Shown: positions 9,081 to 18,351 of the stretch, piece after piece
How positions within the stretch are numbered: position 1 is the first letter of the stretch
Layout: the number at the start of each line of letters is the position of its first letter
Source of the DNA: Bibersteinia trehalosi
GTDB taxonomy: Bacteria; Pseudomonadota; Gammaproteobacteria; Enterobacterales; Pasteurellaceae
DNA: 64,000 bases
Assembly (NCBI RefSeq): GCF_004346205.1
Contig: NZ_SMAM01000003.1
Location: forward strand, 1-64,000
Direction of reading: 5' to 3'
Translations under genes and position numbers: made by a program
The notes under the pieces: model-generated
What the model was told of the DNA's origin: nothing
The model's input: only the letters and a program-made list of their open reading frames with translations
Databases searched by the model: none

Positions 9081-10055
9081 TCATCTGTCTCCGTTATATA
9101 CGGTATTACGAACGATGACATAATCTACCGTGCGGATTGCTGCTAAATCTCGACCACCAGCGTAAGAAATAGCAGATTGAATATCTTGTTGCATTTCATT
9201 CAATGTGTCGGCAAGTTTACCACGAACTGGAATCATCTCTTTTTTGCCTTCCACATTTTTACGCTCGCCTTTTTGGAATTCAGAGGCACTACCGAAATAC
9301 TCTTTATATTGTTTGCCATTGATTTCTGCATTTACGCCTGGGCTTTCTTCATGAGCAGCAAGCAGTGATCCAATCATTACCATCGAGGCGCCAAAACGTA
9401 CTGATTTTACTATGTCACAATGGTGACGGATACCGCCATCGGCAATAATTGGTTTACGTGCTGCTTTTGCACATAAGCGAACTGCAGCTAACTGCCAGCC
9501 ACCGGTACCAAAGCCTGTTTTCAGTTTCGTAATACAAACTCGACCAGGTCCAATTCCCACTTTAGTAGCATCAGCGCCTGCATTTTCTAATTCACGTACG
9601 CCTTCAGGAGTACCAACATTACCAGCAATTAGAAATGTAGATGGTAAGTGTTGTTTTATAAATTGGATCATTCTAATTACATCATCTGAATGTCCGTGAG
9701 CCACATCAATAGTGATATAGTCAGGAACGAGATTTTCAGCAACGAGTTCTCGTACAAAGTCATATTCGTAATCTTTAACCCCAATACTGATTGATGCGAT
9801 TAATCCTTTTTCTTTCATCTTTTTGACAAAAGGTTTGCGAGCGCTTTCATCAAAGCGATGCATAATATAGAAGTAGTGATTTTGAGCAAACCATTCTGCA
9901 AGTTCTTCGTTGATGACGGTTTGCATATTGGCGGGAACAACAGGGATTTTAAAAGTATGGTTACCGAATTTAACGCTGGTATCGCACTCTTTACGGCTAC
10001 TAACAATACATTTATTGGGGATAAGTTGAATATCTTCGTAATCGAAAACTTCCAT
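9081..10055 (-). CDS. guaC: GMP reductase
   Basis: The 324-residue IMPDH/GMPR-family TIM barrel converts GMP to IMP with NADPH, linking guanine and adenine nucleotide pools. The family signature [11 protein letters not shown] holds the catalytic Cys174, and the phosphate-binding IIADGGIR follows. No CBS domains are present, unlike most IMP dehydrogenases. The start at 10055 ([16 protein letters not shown]) matches the family N terminus and has AGGAGT upstream; a longer open frame to 10199 is not used. A PurR-like operator lies about 70 bases upstream. Confidence 0.93.
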   Translation of the reverse strand: MEVFDYEDIQLIPNKCIVSSRKECDTSVKFGNHTFKIPVVPANMQTVINEELAEWFAQNHYFYIMHRFDESARKPFVKKMKEKGLIASISIGVKDYEYDFVRELVAENLVPDYITIDVAHGHSDDVIRMIQFIKQHLPSTFLIAGNVGTPEGVRELENAGADATKVGIGPGRVCITKLKTGFGTGGWQLAAVRLCAKAARKPIIADGGIRHHCDIVKSVRFGASMVMIGSLLAAHEESPGVNAEINGKQYKEYFGSASEFQKGERKNVEGKKEMIPVRGKLADTLNEMQQDIQSAISYAGGRDLAAIRTVDYVIVRNTVYNGDR

Positions 10056-10121
10056 GAGACACTCCTGTATATAAAATAATAAAAGGGTGTCAATACGGTG
10101 GTATTGACAAAGAATTCTACT

Positions 10122-10137
10122 TTGCAACCGTTTGCTT
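10122..10137 (-). promoter_or_regulatory. Candidate PurR operator upstream of guaC
   Basis: TTGCAACCGTTTGCTT matches the core GCAAACGTTTGC of the PurR palindrome at 11 of 12 positions. It lies in the only promoter space of guaC. A second PurR-like box stands before uraA in this window. Confidence 0.6.
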
Positions 10138-10154
10138 TGCAAGAGGTAAAAATA

Positions 10155-10182
10155 AAAAAGCCTACAAATTATGTAGGCCTTG
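10155..10182 (-). terminator. Terminator of pgi
   Basis: On the minus strand GCCTAC-ATAATTT-GTAGGC is followed by a long T-run, just after the pgi stop codon. Confidence 0.8.
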
Positions 10183-10189
10183 ATACAAA

Positions 10190-11830
10190 TTATCGCCACG
10201 CTTTAAACTGGTTAATTAAGCCATTGGTAGAACTATCGTGGCTTGTGATTTGTTCGTTATTTTCCAGCTCTGGGAGTATGCGGTTAGCAAGTTGTTTACC
10301 TAGCTCAACACCCCATTGGTCGAAGCTATAAATATTGAAGATCACACCTTGTACAAATATTTTGTGTTCATACATCGCAATCAATGCGCCAAGCGTGTAT
10401 GGGGTGATTTTTTGTAGCAAGATAGAGTTGGTTGGTTTATTGCCTGTAAATACTTTAAATGGCACAATATTTGCAACTTCTTCGAGTTTTTTACCCGCTT
10501 GTAAGAACTCTTGTTCAACAATCTCTTTTGCTTTTCCGAAAGCTAATGCTTCAGTTTGGGCAAAGAAGTTAGATAGTAATTTGCTATGATGGTCAGCAAG
10601 AGGATTGTGGGTTTGTGCTGGGGCAATAAAATCACACGGAATTAATGTTGTACCTTGGTGAATTAATTGGTAGAAAGCATGCTGACCATTGGTGCCAGGT
10701 TCTCCCCAGATAATTGGACCGGTTTGGTAGCCCACCGCTTTGCCGTCTCTGCCGACAAATTTACCGTTCGACTCCATATTACCTTGTTGGAAGTATGCCG
10801 CGAAACGGTGCATATATTGGTCATAAGGCAGGATAGCTTCACTCTCTGCACCTAAAAAATTATTATTCCAAATGCCGATAAGTGCAAGGGTAGTTGGAAT
10901 ATTTTGTTCAATTGGCGCATTGAGGAAATGTTTGTCCATTGCGTGCGCACCAGCAAGCAGTTGCTCAAAATTTTCAAAACCGAGTGAGAGCGCGATAGAT
11001 AAGCCAATTGCTGACCAGAGTGAGTAGCGGCCTCCCACCCAATCCCAGAATTCAAACATATTGGCTGTATCAATGCCGAATTTCTCAACTTCTTTTGCAT
11101 TGGTAGAGAGTGCGATAAAGTGTTTTGCTACCGCGGACTCATCTTTTGCCGCAGCCAATAACCAATTACGAGCAGAATATGCATTGGTCATGGTTTCTTG
11201 AGTCGTAAAAGTTTTACTTGCTACCAGGACTAGAGTGGTTTCTGGATTCACTTTGCGTAGAGTTTCGGCAATATGTGTACCATCCACGTTTGAGACAAAG
11301 TGCATATTCAGATGATTTTTATATGGGCGTAGAGCCTCTGTAACCATGTAAGGGCCTAAATCTGAACCACCAATCCCAATATTGATGACATCGGTAATTG
11401 CTTTGCCAGTGTATCCTTTCCATTCGCCTGAGATTACTTTCTCGCAGAAATCTTTCATTTTTGCCAGTACTGCATTTACCTCAGGCATCACATCTTTACC
11501 ATCTACTACTACAGGAGTATTTGCTCGATTACGTAATGCAGTGTGTAGTACGGCGCGGTTTTCTGTGCGATTAATTTTTTCGCCGTTGAACATTGCATAG
11601 GTTGCAGATTTAAGCTGGCACTCCTCTGCAAGTTGGCGTAGTAGGGTTAAGGTCTGTTGGTTCACCGCATTTTTAGAAAAATCAACCAATATTTGATCTT
11701 CAAAGCGGAGGGAGTATTTATCGAACCGGTTTGGTTCATCAGCAAAAAGTTGTGGAATAGTGAGGTTTTCCATTTTATGCTGAGCTAACGCGTTCCAAGC
11801 AAAAGTTTGAGTTGGATTGATATTTTGCAT
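10190..11830 (-). CDS. pgi: Glucose-6-phosphate isomerase
   Basis: The 546-residue protein has the two SIS domains of phosphoglucose isomerase. Both family signatures are visible: the one around [20 protein letters not shown] and the C-terminal one around [13 protein letters not shown]. It interconverts glucose-6-phosphate and fructose-6-phosphate in the cytoplasm. The length equals that of gammaproteobacterial Pgi. It follows ubiK by 23 bases on the same strand and may be co-transcribed. A strong terminator follows. Confidence 0.96.
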   Translation of the reverse strand: MQNINPTQTFAWNALAQHKMENLTIPQLFADEPNRFDKYSLRFEDQILVDFSKNAVNQQTLTLLRQLAEECQLKSATYAMFNGEKINRTENRAVLHTALRNRANTPVVVDGKDVMPEVNAVLAKMKDFCEKVISGEWKGYTGKAITDVINIGIGGSDLGPYMVTEALRPYKNHLNMHFVSNVDGTHIAETLRKVNPETTLVLVASKTFTTQETMTNAYSARNWLLAAAKDESAVAKHFIALSTNAKEVEKFGIDTANMFEFWDWVGGRYSLWSAIGLSIALSLGFENFEQLLAGAHAMDKHFLNAPIEQNIPTTLALIGIWNNNFLGAESEAILPYDQYMHRFAAYFQQGNMESNGKFVGRDGKAVGYQTGPIIWGEPGTNGQHAFYQLIHQGTTLIPCDFIAPAQTHNPLADHHSKLLSNFFAQTEALAFGKAKEIVEQEFLQAGKKLEEVANIVPFKVFTGNKPTNSILLQKITPYTLGALIAMYEHKIFVQGVIFNIYSFDQWGVELGKQLANRILPELENNEQITSHDSSTNGLINQFKAWR

Positions 11831-11853
11831 TGATAGTCCTCTAAGATTAAAAA

Positions 11854-12108
11854 TTAATTCTGTTCAGATTTGTCATTTAGTAGTGTATCAAGACGTTTTT
11901 CTAACTCGTTCAGTTTCTCACGGGTGCGTAATAATACTTGTGATTGAACGTCAAATTCTTCGCGGGTAACTACATCCAATTTCGCGAGCTGAGCTTGTAA
12001 AATCTGTTTAAATTTTTCTTCAAGATCGATACCAAGATTTTTTAACGGTTGCGGTAGAGCATTATGAAGCTGCTGTGCGATTGATTCTAAATTTTTGGGA
12101 TTAAGCAT
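11854..12108 (-). CDS. ubiK: Ubiquinone biosynthesis accessory factor UbiK (YqiC, BMFP domain)
   Basis: The 84-residue protein shows the YqiC/BMFP pattern: an N-terminal amphipathic helix ([13 protein letters not shown]) and a C-terminal coiled coil ([15 protein letters not shown]) that trimerises. UbiK binds lipids and helps the aerobic ubiquinone biosynthesis complex together with UbiJ. It is the first gene upstream of pgi. The assignment rests on size and heptad pattern. Confidence 0.82.
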   Translation of the reverse strand: MLNPKNLESIAQQLHNALPQPLKNLGIDLEEKFKQILQAQLAKLDVVTREEFDVQSQVLLRTREKLNELEKRLDTLLNDKSEQN

Positions 12109-12208
12109 AACATTCTCCTAGAAAAATACAGCGGAGAATTTTAAAGAATTTCAGCGATAAGCAAAAGCAAATAATGCGATATTTATTAAGAAATTTATTG
12201 GGAAGAAA

Positions 12209-12283
12209 TGGCTGGGGTACTAGGATTCGAACCTAGGAATGCCGGGATCAAAACCCGGTGCCTTACCGCTTGGCGATACCCCA
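12209..12283 (-). tRNA. tRNA-Gln (anticodon TTG), copy 1
   Basis: 75 bases including encoded CCA. TGGGGTA pairs with TACCCCA, and the anticodon loop TTTTGAT gives UUG. It is the last gene of a minus-strand tRNA cluster. Confidence 0.95.
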
Positions 12284-12333
12284 AATGAAAAAAACTAACT
12301 TTAAGTTAGCTATTAGAGATATGATTAATAAGA

Positions 12334-12408
12334 TGGCTGGAGTACTAGGATTCGAACCTAGGAATGCTGGGATCAAAACCCAGTGCCTTACCGCTTGGCG
12401 ATACTCCA
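12334..12408 (-). tRNA. tRNA-Gln (anticodon TTG), copy 2
   Basis: 75 bases with encoded CCA. It is nearly identical to the neighbouring copy, with compensating changes in the acceptor stem (TGGAGTA/TACTCCA) and the anticodon stem. Confidence 0.95.
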
Positions 12409-12432
12409 GTCGTATTTTTGCAAGCCATTAAA

Positions 12433-12517
12433 TGGTGCGGGAAGAGGGACTTGAACCCACACACCTCTCGGCGCCAGAACCTAAATCTGGTGCGTCTACC
12501 AATTTCGCCATTCCCGC
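12433..12517 (-). tRNA. tRNA-Leu (anticodon TAG)
   Basis: 85 bases with CCA and the long variable arm of class II tRNAs. The loop TTTAGGT gives anticodon UAG. Confidence 0.95.
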
Positions 12518-12519
12518 AA

Positions 12520-12596
12520 TGGTGGCTACAGCGAGATTCGAACTTGCGACCCCAACATTATGAGTGTTGTGCTCTAACCAGCTGAGCTATGTAGCC
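12520..12596 (-). tRNA. tRNA-Met (anticodon CAT, elongator)
   Basis: 77 bases with CCA; acceptor TGGCTAC/GTAGCCA and loop CTCATAA. The paired first acceptor base argues for elongator rather than initiator Met. It is the promoter-proximal gene of the four-tRNA cluster. Confidence 0.93.
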
Positions 12597-12738
12597 ATTT
12601 GCGTAACCATATCGGCTTTGCGGGGCGTATTATGCTGATTTCCCCTTTGTTCGTCAAATACTTTTTAAAAAAAAATAAATTTTTGCGTTCTTTTGCATAG
12701 AGTTTCGGCAAATTGCGTAAAAAACAGTAGAAAACTGC

Positions 12739-13557
12739 TTAACTATTCATTTCTGCTGATAATTGTTGTAGTACTGGCACAATTTCTGGAAAGCTTCCCT
12801 CCCATAATTGGAAAGCATAGGCTGCCTGACCAACAAGCATACCTAAGCCGTCTTGGCAATTTTCTGCACCATTTGCTCGAGCATAATTTAAAAAAGGGGT
12901 CTTTTGCTGAGGCGCATATTGCATATCATATATATTGGCAGACACAAGTAGTGATACGGGTAATTCCACACATTTTCCTTGTAAGCCTAGTGAAGTGGCA
13001 TTAATGATTAAATCAAATTGTTGCTGGCAGATTTCGTTCCAACAAGCGGCTTGAATTTCACCAAATTTTGCAAATTTTTCAGCTAAATCAACCGCTTTCT
13101 GGGGGGTGCGATTATAAAGTGTAATGCTTTGTTGAGCTTGTAATAGTGGATAAAGCACGCCTTTTGTTGCGCCGCCAGCACCTAAAATTAATACTCGTTG
13201 TGTCGGTTTTAACCAAGTTAAACGTTTTAAATCTGCGATTAATCCCAGCCCATCTGTATTGTCGGCATATAATCTTCCATCGTCTAAGCGCTTTAATGTA
13301 TTACAAGCTTGGGCTTGTAAACAAGCTTCACTATGTACATCCGCTAAGGCAAAAGCGCGTTCTTTAAACGGTGCGGTAATATTGGCTCCTTTCGCTCCCG
13401 AGTTAAAGAAGCCCGTTAATTGCTGTTCAAATAGGGTTTCATCACCTAATTTAGCAATATAATTGATTGCTTTAGCTGTCTGTTTGGCAAAAAGTTGATG
13501 AATACGGGGAGATTTACTCTGTTGGATAGGGTTTCCCCATACGGCATATTGGTTCAT
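12739..13557 (-). CDS. aroE: Shikimate dehydrogenase (NADP+)
   Basis: The 272-residue protein carries the substrate-binding N-terminal motif NPIQQSKSP and the catalytic Lys region NITAPFKERAF. The Rossmann motif LGAGGATKG and NRT NADP-phosphate-binding loop follow. It reduces 3-dehydroshikimate in the aromatic amino-acid and folate precursor pathway. It ends the chain recX-yqfB-yrdD-tsaC-aroE, 2 bases after tsaC. Confidence 0.95.
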   Translation of the reverse strand: MNQYAVWGNPIQQSKSPRIHQLFAKQTAKAINYIAKLGDETLFEQQLTGFFNSGAKGANITAPFKERAFALADVHSEACLQAQACNTLKRLDDGRLYADNTDGLGLIADLKRLTWLKPTQRVLILGAGGATKGVLYPLLQAQQSITLYNRTPQKAVDLAEKFAKFGEIQAACWNEICQQQFDLIINATSLGLQGKCVELPVSLLVSANIYDMQYAPQQKTPFLNYARANGAENCQDGLGMLVGQAAYAFQLWEGSFPEIVPVLQQLSAEMNS

Positions 13558-13559
13558 TG

Positions 13560-14114
13560 TTATCCTTTTCGTAAAATCTGTTGTGTGAAAATATCACGAA
13601 TTTCTGAAGGGTTGCTTTTTCCACCTGTAGGCATATCCAAAACCGGAAAATGGGTTCCAAATTGTGCCAATACTTCAGTGACTGTTTTACAAGGCGGTAA
13701 GCCGCTTAAATTAGCACTGGTTGAAGTGAGCGCAAAGCCTACGCTATTGCATAGCTGTTCAACGGCAGGAATTTGACATAGACGCACAGCGATAGAATCA
13801 AATTTTCCTTTTAGATAAGATGGTACATTCGCTTTAGCAGGCATAATCCAAGTTATTGCGTTATCTGAAATTTGGTGGAAACGCTGCCATTCCTTCTCGC
13901 TTAAACGGTTATCGTCAATATAGGGCATTAAGAAATCTAAATGAGGAGCGATCAATATTAGCCCCTTTTCCTCTGGGCGATGTTTCAGAGCAAGTAACTT
14001 CTTTACAGCCTGTTCGCTATTCGGATTACAGCCCAATCCGAACACTGCTTCGGTTGGATAGGCTACGACTTGATCCTGCTTTAGTTTTTCTGCAATTTGT
14101 TTAATTGTTGTCAT
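13560..14114 (-). CDS. tsaC: Threonylcarbamoyl-AMP synthase TsaC (YrdC/Sua5 family)
   Basis: The 184-residue protein has the YrdC fold, with [14 protein letters not shown] near the N terminus and TSTSANLSG near the C terminus. It makes threonylcarbamoyl-AMP from Thr, bicarbonate and ATP for the t6A modification of ANN-decoding tRNAs. The start at 14114 ([11 protein letters not shown]) overlaps the yrdD stop by 14 bases; the upstream in-frame extension to 14180 would lie inside yrdD and is not used. Confidence 0.92.
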   Translation of the reverse strand: MTTIKQIAEKLKQDQVVAYPTEAVFGLGCNPNSEQAVKKLLALKHRPEEKGLILIAPHLDFLMPYIDDNRLSEKEWQRFHQISDNAITWIMPAKANVPSYLKGKFDSIAVRLCQIPAVEQLCNSVGFALTSTSANLSGLPPCKTVTEVLAQFGTHFPVLDMPTGGKSNPSEIRDIFTQQILRKG

Positions 14115-14631
14115 TTGGCTTTTCATTAAAAATATGCTGACATAGTTTATTGGCGCATTGGTATTGCTGTTTTTGGGCAAGAGCCAAAGGGTAATTGCAC
14201 TCAGGGCAGCACCTTTTTACAGGCTTTATTGCTAAAGTAAATTTACATTTTGGATAGGCATTACAAGCATAGAATGCTTTACCTGAACGCCCTGTACGTT
14301 TAACCAATTTACCCGTGCTACATTCAGGACAATCAAATTCTTCTTCCTGTTCCACTTGTTCATGTACGACAAAACGGCAATTGGGATAATCACTACAGCC
14401 AATAAAAATACCGAATGAACCCTGTTTCAGTTGTAATAGGGCGTTGCAATCTGGACAAGGCTCATCTAGTGTTTTGATTATATGATAACTCTGTTGCAAT
14501 GGTTTAATGTAATGGCATTGCGGGTAAGCACTGCAGCTAAGAAATAAGCCTTGCTTGCCACGTTTAATCTGTAACATTGCACCGCATTCAGGGCAAATCT
14601 CTCGCTGTTTGCTGGATTCAAATAGACTCAT
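14101..14631 (-). CDS. yrdD: Topoisomerase I-like C4 zinc-finger protein YrdD
   Basis: The 176-residue protein consists of four C4 zinc ribbons of the topoisomerase DNA-binding type: CPECG...CSAYPQC, CPDC...CSDYPNC, CPEC...CNAYPKC and a last degenerate CPEC...CANKLC. It has no topoisomerase catalytic domain. The exact role is unknown; nucleic-acid binding is inferred. It starts directly at the yqfB stop and overlaps tsaC. Confidence 0.85.
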   Translation of the reverse strand: MSLFESSKQREICPECGAMLQIKRGKQGLFLSCSAYPQCHYIKPLQQSYHIIKTLDEPCPDCNALLQLKQGSFGIFIGCSDYPNCRFVVHEQVEQEEEFDCPECSTGKLVKRTGRSGKAFYACNAYPKCKFTLAIKPVKRCCPECNYPLALAQKQQYQCANKLCQHIFNEKPNDNN

Positions 14632-14939
14632 TATTTGATTAGCTCAAATGTAATTACAAAAAGTTGCTGTTCTTCTGGATAAATCTCTTTAATCACTTGG
14701 CGTAATTCTGACAAGCTCATATTCTCTTGTTTAGCATGTTGCTCTGAAAGCTGTTCAACGTGGATAGGTTCAACAGATAATACTTGAATTTTGGCAAACA
14801 AGCGGTCTGTTTCATTGGTAAAAACACAAAGCTCTTGTCCTGCTTGATAAAAAGATTCTGATTTATCTCGAATTGTAATGGTTTTTTTACCATTAACAAT
14901 ATCGTTTTCAAAGCGTGAGAAAAAGGTAATTTTATTCAT
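14631..14939 (-). CDS. yqfB: N4-acetylcytidine amidohydrolase YqfB (ASCH domain)
   Basis: The 102-residue protein is a compact ASCH domain (TFFSRFENDIVNGKKTITIR at the N terminus, with the Lys and Thr expected in the active site). E. coli YqfB of almost the same length hydrolyses N4-acetylcytidine to cytidine and acetate. The start at 14939 overlaps the recX stop by 8 bases; the longer frame to 14954 lies within recX. Confidence 0.85.
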   Translation of the reverse strand: MNKITFFSRFENDIVNGKKTITIRDKSESFYQAGQELCVFTNETDRLFAKIQVLSVEPIHVEQLSEQHAKQENMSLSELRQVIKEIYPEEQQLFVITFELIK

Positions 14940-15405
14940 CTGTATATTCTGCATCGCAATTATCGCTGTAATCTAAATCCATTAAATGTGAAAAGTGATC
15001 ATTAGCAAAGCCATGGCTTACCATATATCGCCACATTTTCTGTTTTGACTTGAGATCCCAAACCTGTGGCCGCTTTTTCTCAAAAACGCTTTCGGCTAAT
15101 TCAAACCAATCGACTTCACAATTATCCAGTGCTTGTTGAATCATCCAATCTTTGATACCTTTTTGCAAGAGTTCTTGACGTAAACGACGTGGCCCATAGC
15201 CTTGCAATGCTCTATATCGCAGATAGCTTGCACAGAATCGTTCGTCACTTTGCCAATGATTTTCTTGAGCTTTGCTCATTGCTTGCTCAATTTCATCATT
15301 AGTATAGGCTTTCAGTTTGAGTTTACGTTTAAGCTCTAATTCACTATAGTCCCGTTTGGAAAGCAAATAGAGTAAATAATTTAGTGCACTATATTTTGCT
15401 GTCAT
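14932..15405 (-). CDS. recX: RecA regulatory protein RecX
   Basis: The 157-residue protein has the helical RecX repeats (LLSKRDYSELELKRKLK; RYRALQGYGPRRLRQEL). RecX caps and dismantles RecA filaments. It lies directly behind recA, separated by a hairpin that probably lets only some transcripts through. ATG at 15405 is preferred; a TTG codon directly before it is also in frame. Confidence 0.9.
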   Translation of the reverse strand: MTAKYSALNYLLYLLSKRDYSELELKRKLKLKAYTNDEIEQAMSKAQENHWQSDERFCASYLRYRALQGYGPRRLRQELLQKGIKDWMIQQALDNCEVDWFELAESVFEKKRPQVWDLKSKQKMWRYMVSHGFANDHFSHLMDLDYSDNCDAEYTDE

Positions 15406-15413
15406 CAATAAAA

Positions 15414-15437
15414 AATGCGGTTTATTTAAACCGCATT
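15414..15437 (-). terminator. Hairpin between recA and recX
   Basis: AATGCGGTTT and AAACCGCATT pair across a 4-base loop and are followed on the minus strand by TTTATT. The short T-run fits a leaky terminator that keeps recX below recA. Confidence 0.7.
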
Positions 15438-15444
15438 CCCATTC

Positions 15445-16566
15445 TTAAAACTCTTCGTTAAATTCTTCGCTATTATTAACTAAATCATCGCCATCATCAC
15501 TAGAAGACTCTGCGATCAAGGCTTTTTCTGGGCTGTTTGTTAGCAATTCACGAATATCTTGTTCAATTTTATCCGCAATTTCTGGATTTTCTTTTAACCA
15601 CTTAATTGCATTATTTTTACCTTGGCCAATTTTCTCCCCTTCATAAGAGAACCAAGCACCAGATTTTTTGATTAAACCTTGAGCTTCAGCCAAGATTAAT
15701 AGTTCACTCATACGAGAAATGCCTTGACCATACATAATATCAAACATCACTTCGCGGAATGGTGGCGCAACCTTATTTTTCACCACTTTAACTTTTGTTT
15801 GGTTACCCAAAATCTCATCACCTTCTTTTACCACTCCTGCACGGCGGATATCTAAACGTACTGAAGAGTAGAATTTAAGTGCGTTACCACCTGTAGTTGT
15901 TTCAGGATTTCCAAACATGACACCAATTTTCATACGAATTTGGTTAATAAATACCACTAGGCAGTTGGTATTTTTGATGTTTGCAGTCAATTTACGCAGT
16001 GCTTGTGACATCAAACGAGCTTGTAATCCCATATGAGAATCGCCCATATCGCCTTCAATTTCTGCTTTCGGCGTTAATGCAGCAACGGAGTCCACGATAA
16101 TGACATCTACAGCGCCAGAGCGAACTAATGCATCACAGATTTCTAATGCTTGTTCACCATTATCTGGTTGAGAAATCAATAATTTATCGGTATTTACCCC
16201 TAATTTACGCGCATAGACAGGATCGAGAGCATGCTCTGCATCAATGAATGCGCAGGTTTTATCTGTTTTTTGTGCTTGTGCAATAAGAGAAAGGGTAAGA
16301 GTTGTTTTCCCTGAAGATTCAGGACCGAAGATCTCAACGATACGCCCCATCGGTAAACCGCCGATACCGAGTGCTAAATCCAAACCGATAGATCCTGTTG
16401 AAACCGCTTCAATATCAAGGGTTTGGGTTTGTCCTAAAGTCATTACAGAGCCTTTACCAAACTGTTTTTCAATTTGTGCTAATGCTGCAGCAAGTGCTTT
16501 CTCTCTTGCTTCAGGATCTGTTTGCTTTACCACTTGGTTTTTCTGATTTTTTTTCTCGCTAGCCAT
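15445..16566 (-). CDS. recA: Recombinase RecA
   Basis: The 373-residue protein carries Walker [11 protein letters not shown] at residues 81-90, Walker [11 protein letters not shown], the [13 protein letters not shown]2-loop region and an acidic C-terminal tail. It drives homologous recombination, LexA cleavage and, in this naturally competent family, integration of transformed DNA. A LexA box lies 71 bases upstream. Confidence 0.98.
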   Translation of the reverse strand: MASEKKNQKNQVVKQTDPEAREKALAAALAQIEKQFGKGSVMTLGQTQTLDIEAVSTGSIGLDLALGIGGLPMGRIVEIFGPESSGKTTLTLSLIAQAQKTDKTCAFIDAEHALDPVYARKLGVNTDKLLISQPDNGEQALEICDALVRSGAVDVIIVDSVAALTPKAEIEGDMGDSHMGLQARLMSQALRKLTANIKNTNCLVVFINQIRMKIGVMFGNPETTTGGNALKFYSSVRLDIRRAGVVKEGDEILGNQTKVKVVKNKVAPPFREVMFDIMYGQGISRMSELLILAEAQGLIKKSGAWFSYEGEKIGQGKNNAIKWLKENPEIADKIEQDIRELLTNSPEKALIAESSSDDGDDLVNNSEEFNEEF

Positions 16567-16636
16567 AATGTTTCCTATTTTATCTTGCCCAAAATAGTTT
16601 GGGCGGGCTGTGCATCAATAACTGTAAATTATTATA

Positions 16637-16652
16637 CTGTTTACTCATACAG
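16637..16652 (-). promoter_or_regulatory. SOS (LexA) box of recA
   Basis: CTGTTTACTCATACAG fits CTGT-N8-ACAG exactly, with A/T flanks, in the recA promoter region. Confidence 0.9.
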
Positions 16653-16696
16653 TTTCAACTGTTTTTTGTAAATTTTTCGATCCTGATCGTAAAATT

Positions 16697-17299
16697 TTAT
16701 GCAAAACGTACCGCTTGTATGGGGAGCGCGCGTGCTAGATCGAACGGATTAAGTGCATTGATTAGCATAATTTGTTCAAAGTTGCCTAAACTTTCTACAG
16801 GAATATCAAGTAATTCAACTTGTTTTTCATCTAGTAAGCGACTTAATTGTGTGCCCTTTAGCAGGTAATCTTTTGAGCTATACCATTTTCCTTGTTTTGA
16901 AAAAAGCAAATTCCCGATGGTACAATCACTTACTTTTCCATTGTTAATAATAATCACCTCACTATGTTGGTTGATAGGAAAGGTTTGAAAAATAGAGCGA
17001 TTACTGTATTTAAATTGATAATCTAAATTGTCAGAATAAACAACATCAAAATAATGGAGCTCTTTTGCTTGATAAGGAAAGTATTGAATTTCATAATCAT
17101 GTTGATTATAGGCTATTTTACAGCGGTATAATCCCTGCTTATATTCCTGTGGAATAGTTAGAATTTTACTTAACTCAAATAATGGAGTTTCATTAAAATA
17201 GCCAAAACAAGATTTTTCATATCGTGCTTGATGATATGCAATATTTTGGGCAATGCCATCTTTAATGGCAATGGTTTCAAAGAGTGGAAATTGGGACAT
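16697..17299 (-). CDS. pabC: Aminotransferase class IV, PabC-like (4-amino-4-deoxychorismate lyase)
   Basis: The 200-residue protein looks like a short class IV PLP enzyme (SDCTIGNLLF near the cofactor site; ALNPFDLARALP at the end). Directly after PabB, the likely reaction is release of pyruvate from aminodeoxychorismate to give p-aminobenzoate for folate. The start MSQFPLFETIAI at 17299 overlaps pabB by 23 bases. It is shorter than E. coli PabC (269), as is usual for this Pasteurellaceae pair. Confidence 0.75.
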   Translation of the reverse strand: MSQFPLFETIAIKDGIAQNIAYHQARYEKSCFGYFNETPLFELSKILTIPQEYKQGLYRCKIAYNQHDYEIQYFPYQAKELHYFDVVYSDNLDYQFKYSNRSIFQTFPINQHSEVIIINNGKVSDCTIGNLLFSKQGKWYSSKDYLLKGTQLSRLLDEKQVELLDIPVESLGNFEQIMLINALNPFDLARALPIQAVRFA

Positions 17300-18245
17300 A
17301 AACTTTCTCGAGAATTTCATTATATTCTTCATCAAGATGACTTAAAAAAGTAATTCCACCACCACTGCGGAAAAATAATTGCTCATCTTGTTGTTCAATA
17401 TAGCGAATAGCCACAGCACTTTCTAAATGTTCTCCATCAAAATAGCCAAAAATCCCTGTGTAATAGCCTCTTTCCTGCTGTTCTGCTTGCTGAATAATTT
17501 CTACGGTTTTCGCTTTGGGCGCTCCGCTAATTGAGCCTGCTGGCAATAATTTTGCCAGTATCGAACCAATATTTTTTTGCCAATATTCCCCTAAATCACC
17601 ACAAATTTCAGAGCTGGTTTGATAAATTGCACCGCGATGGGTATGTATTTTTTCAACATAGCGATATTTTGTGACTTGGATATTTTCTGCAACCAGAGCA
17701 AGATCATTTCGGATTAAATCAACAATCGTATTATGTTCACTAAATTCTTTGGTGGAGTTTAATAATTTTTCTTTTGCATGCTCTTCAGCAGCATTAATTG
17801 TGCCTTTCATTGGGTAAGAATAGATCTTATTGTGCTGAATTTTAATAAAGCATTCAGGTGAGAAACAGACAAATTTCTCAGCTAAATAGCATTTATACTT
17901 GGCATGGCTTGCTGCAAAAATTTCATCTAAACGATAATTTGTTTTAATCTCTGTCGGAAAGGTTAAATTTAATAAATAGCTGTTTCCTTTCTGAATTTCG
18001 CGTTGAACAAAATTAAATGCAGCCTGATAACGTGGATAGTCTAAGGGGATTGGCTGAAAGGTAAATTTACGCTCAACATTTATGCATTCTTGTATGGCTA
18101 AATGAGGAAATACAAATTGAAGTGCATGCTGGTTTGCTTGAGCCAATGGGAAAATAATCGGTTTTTGCTGTTCAAAATCGATCAAAAAGAAAAACGGGCA
18201 TTTTTCTTGCCCGAATTGATTTGCTTGTTGAATAAAATCTTGCAT
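17277..18245 (-). CDS. pabB: Aminodeoxychorismate synthase component I
   Basis: The 322-residue chorismate-binding domain has the core motifs TIVDLIRNDLA, SISGAPKAKT and YYTGIFGYFDG. The PMKGTI sequence carries the lysine that distinguishes PabB from anthranilate synthase TrpE. It aminates chorismate to aminodeoxychorismate. It lacks the N-terminal region of the longer PabB forms. The glutaminase subunit PabA is not in the window. Confidence 0.88.
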   Translation of the reverse strand: MQDFIQQANQFGQEKCPFFFLIDFEQQKPIIFPLAQANQHALQFVFPHLAIQECINVERKFTFQPIPLDYPRYQAAFNFVQREIQKGNSYLLNLTFPTEIKTNYRLDEIFAASHAKYKCYLAEKFVCFSPECFIKIQHNKIYSYPMKGTINAAEEHAKEKLLNSTKEFSEHNTIVDLIRNDLALVAENIQVTKYRYVEKIHTHRGAIYQTSSEICGDLGEYWQKNIGSILAKLLPAGSISGAPKAKTVEIIQQAEQQERGYYTGIFGYFDGEHLESAVAIRYIEQQDEQLFFRSGGGITFLSHLDEEYNEILEKVYVPISTL

Positions 18246-18300
18246 TTTAGGTATGAGAGAGAAAAAGTCGGTTAGTTATAATCTAATTTTCGGCTCTCTG

Positions 18301-18345
18301 CAAGCGGTGAGATTTTGCCAAAAATTTGCAAAATCTCACCGCTTG
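18301..18345 (-). terminator. Paired uptake signal sequences forming the thiB terminator
   Basis: CAAGCGGTGAGATTTTGC (18301-18318) and its perfect complement (18328-18345) face each other across 9 bases, so two uptake signals make an 18-bp stem. It lies just behind thiB. Such inverted USS pairs commonly act as terminators in this family. Confidence 0.8.
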
Positions 18346-18351
18346 TAAGGT

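Noticed and set aside
10056-10199. N-terminal extension of guaC
   Set aside because: It would translate the promoter, the PurR-like box and a Cys/Leu/Ile-rich non-conserved stretch; family members start at MEVFDYED.
12364-12585. Open frame across the tRNA cluster
   Set aside because: It covers three tRNA genes with clear cloverleaf structure; the frame is incidental.
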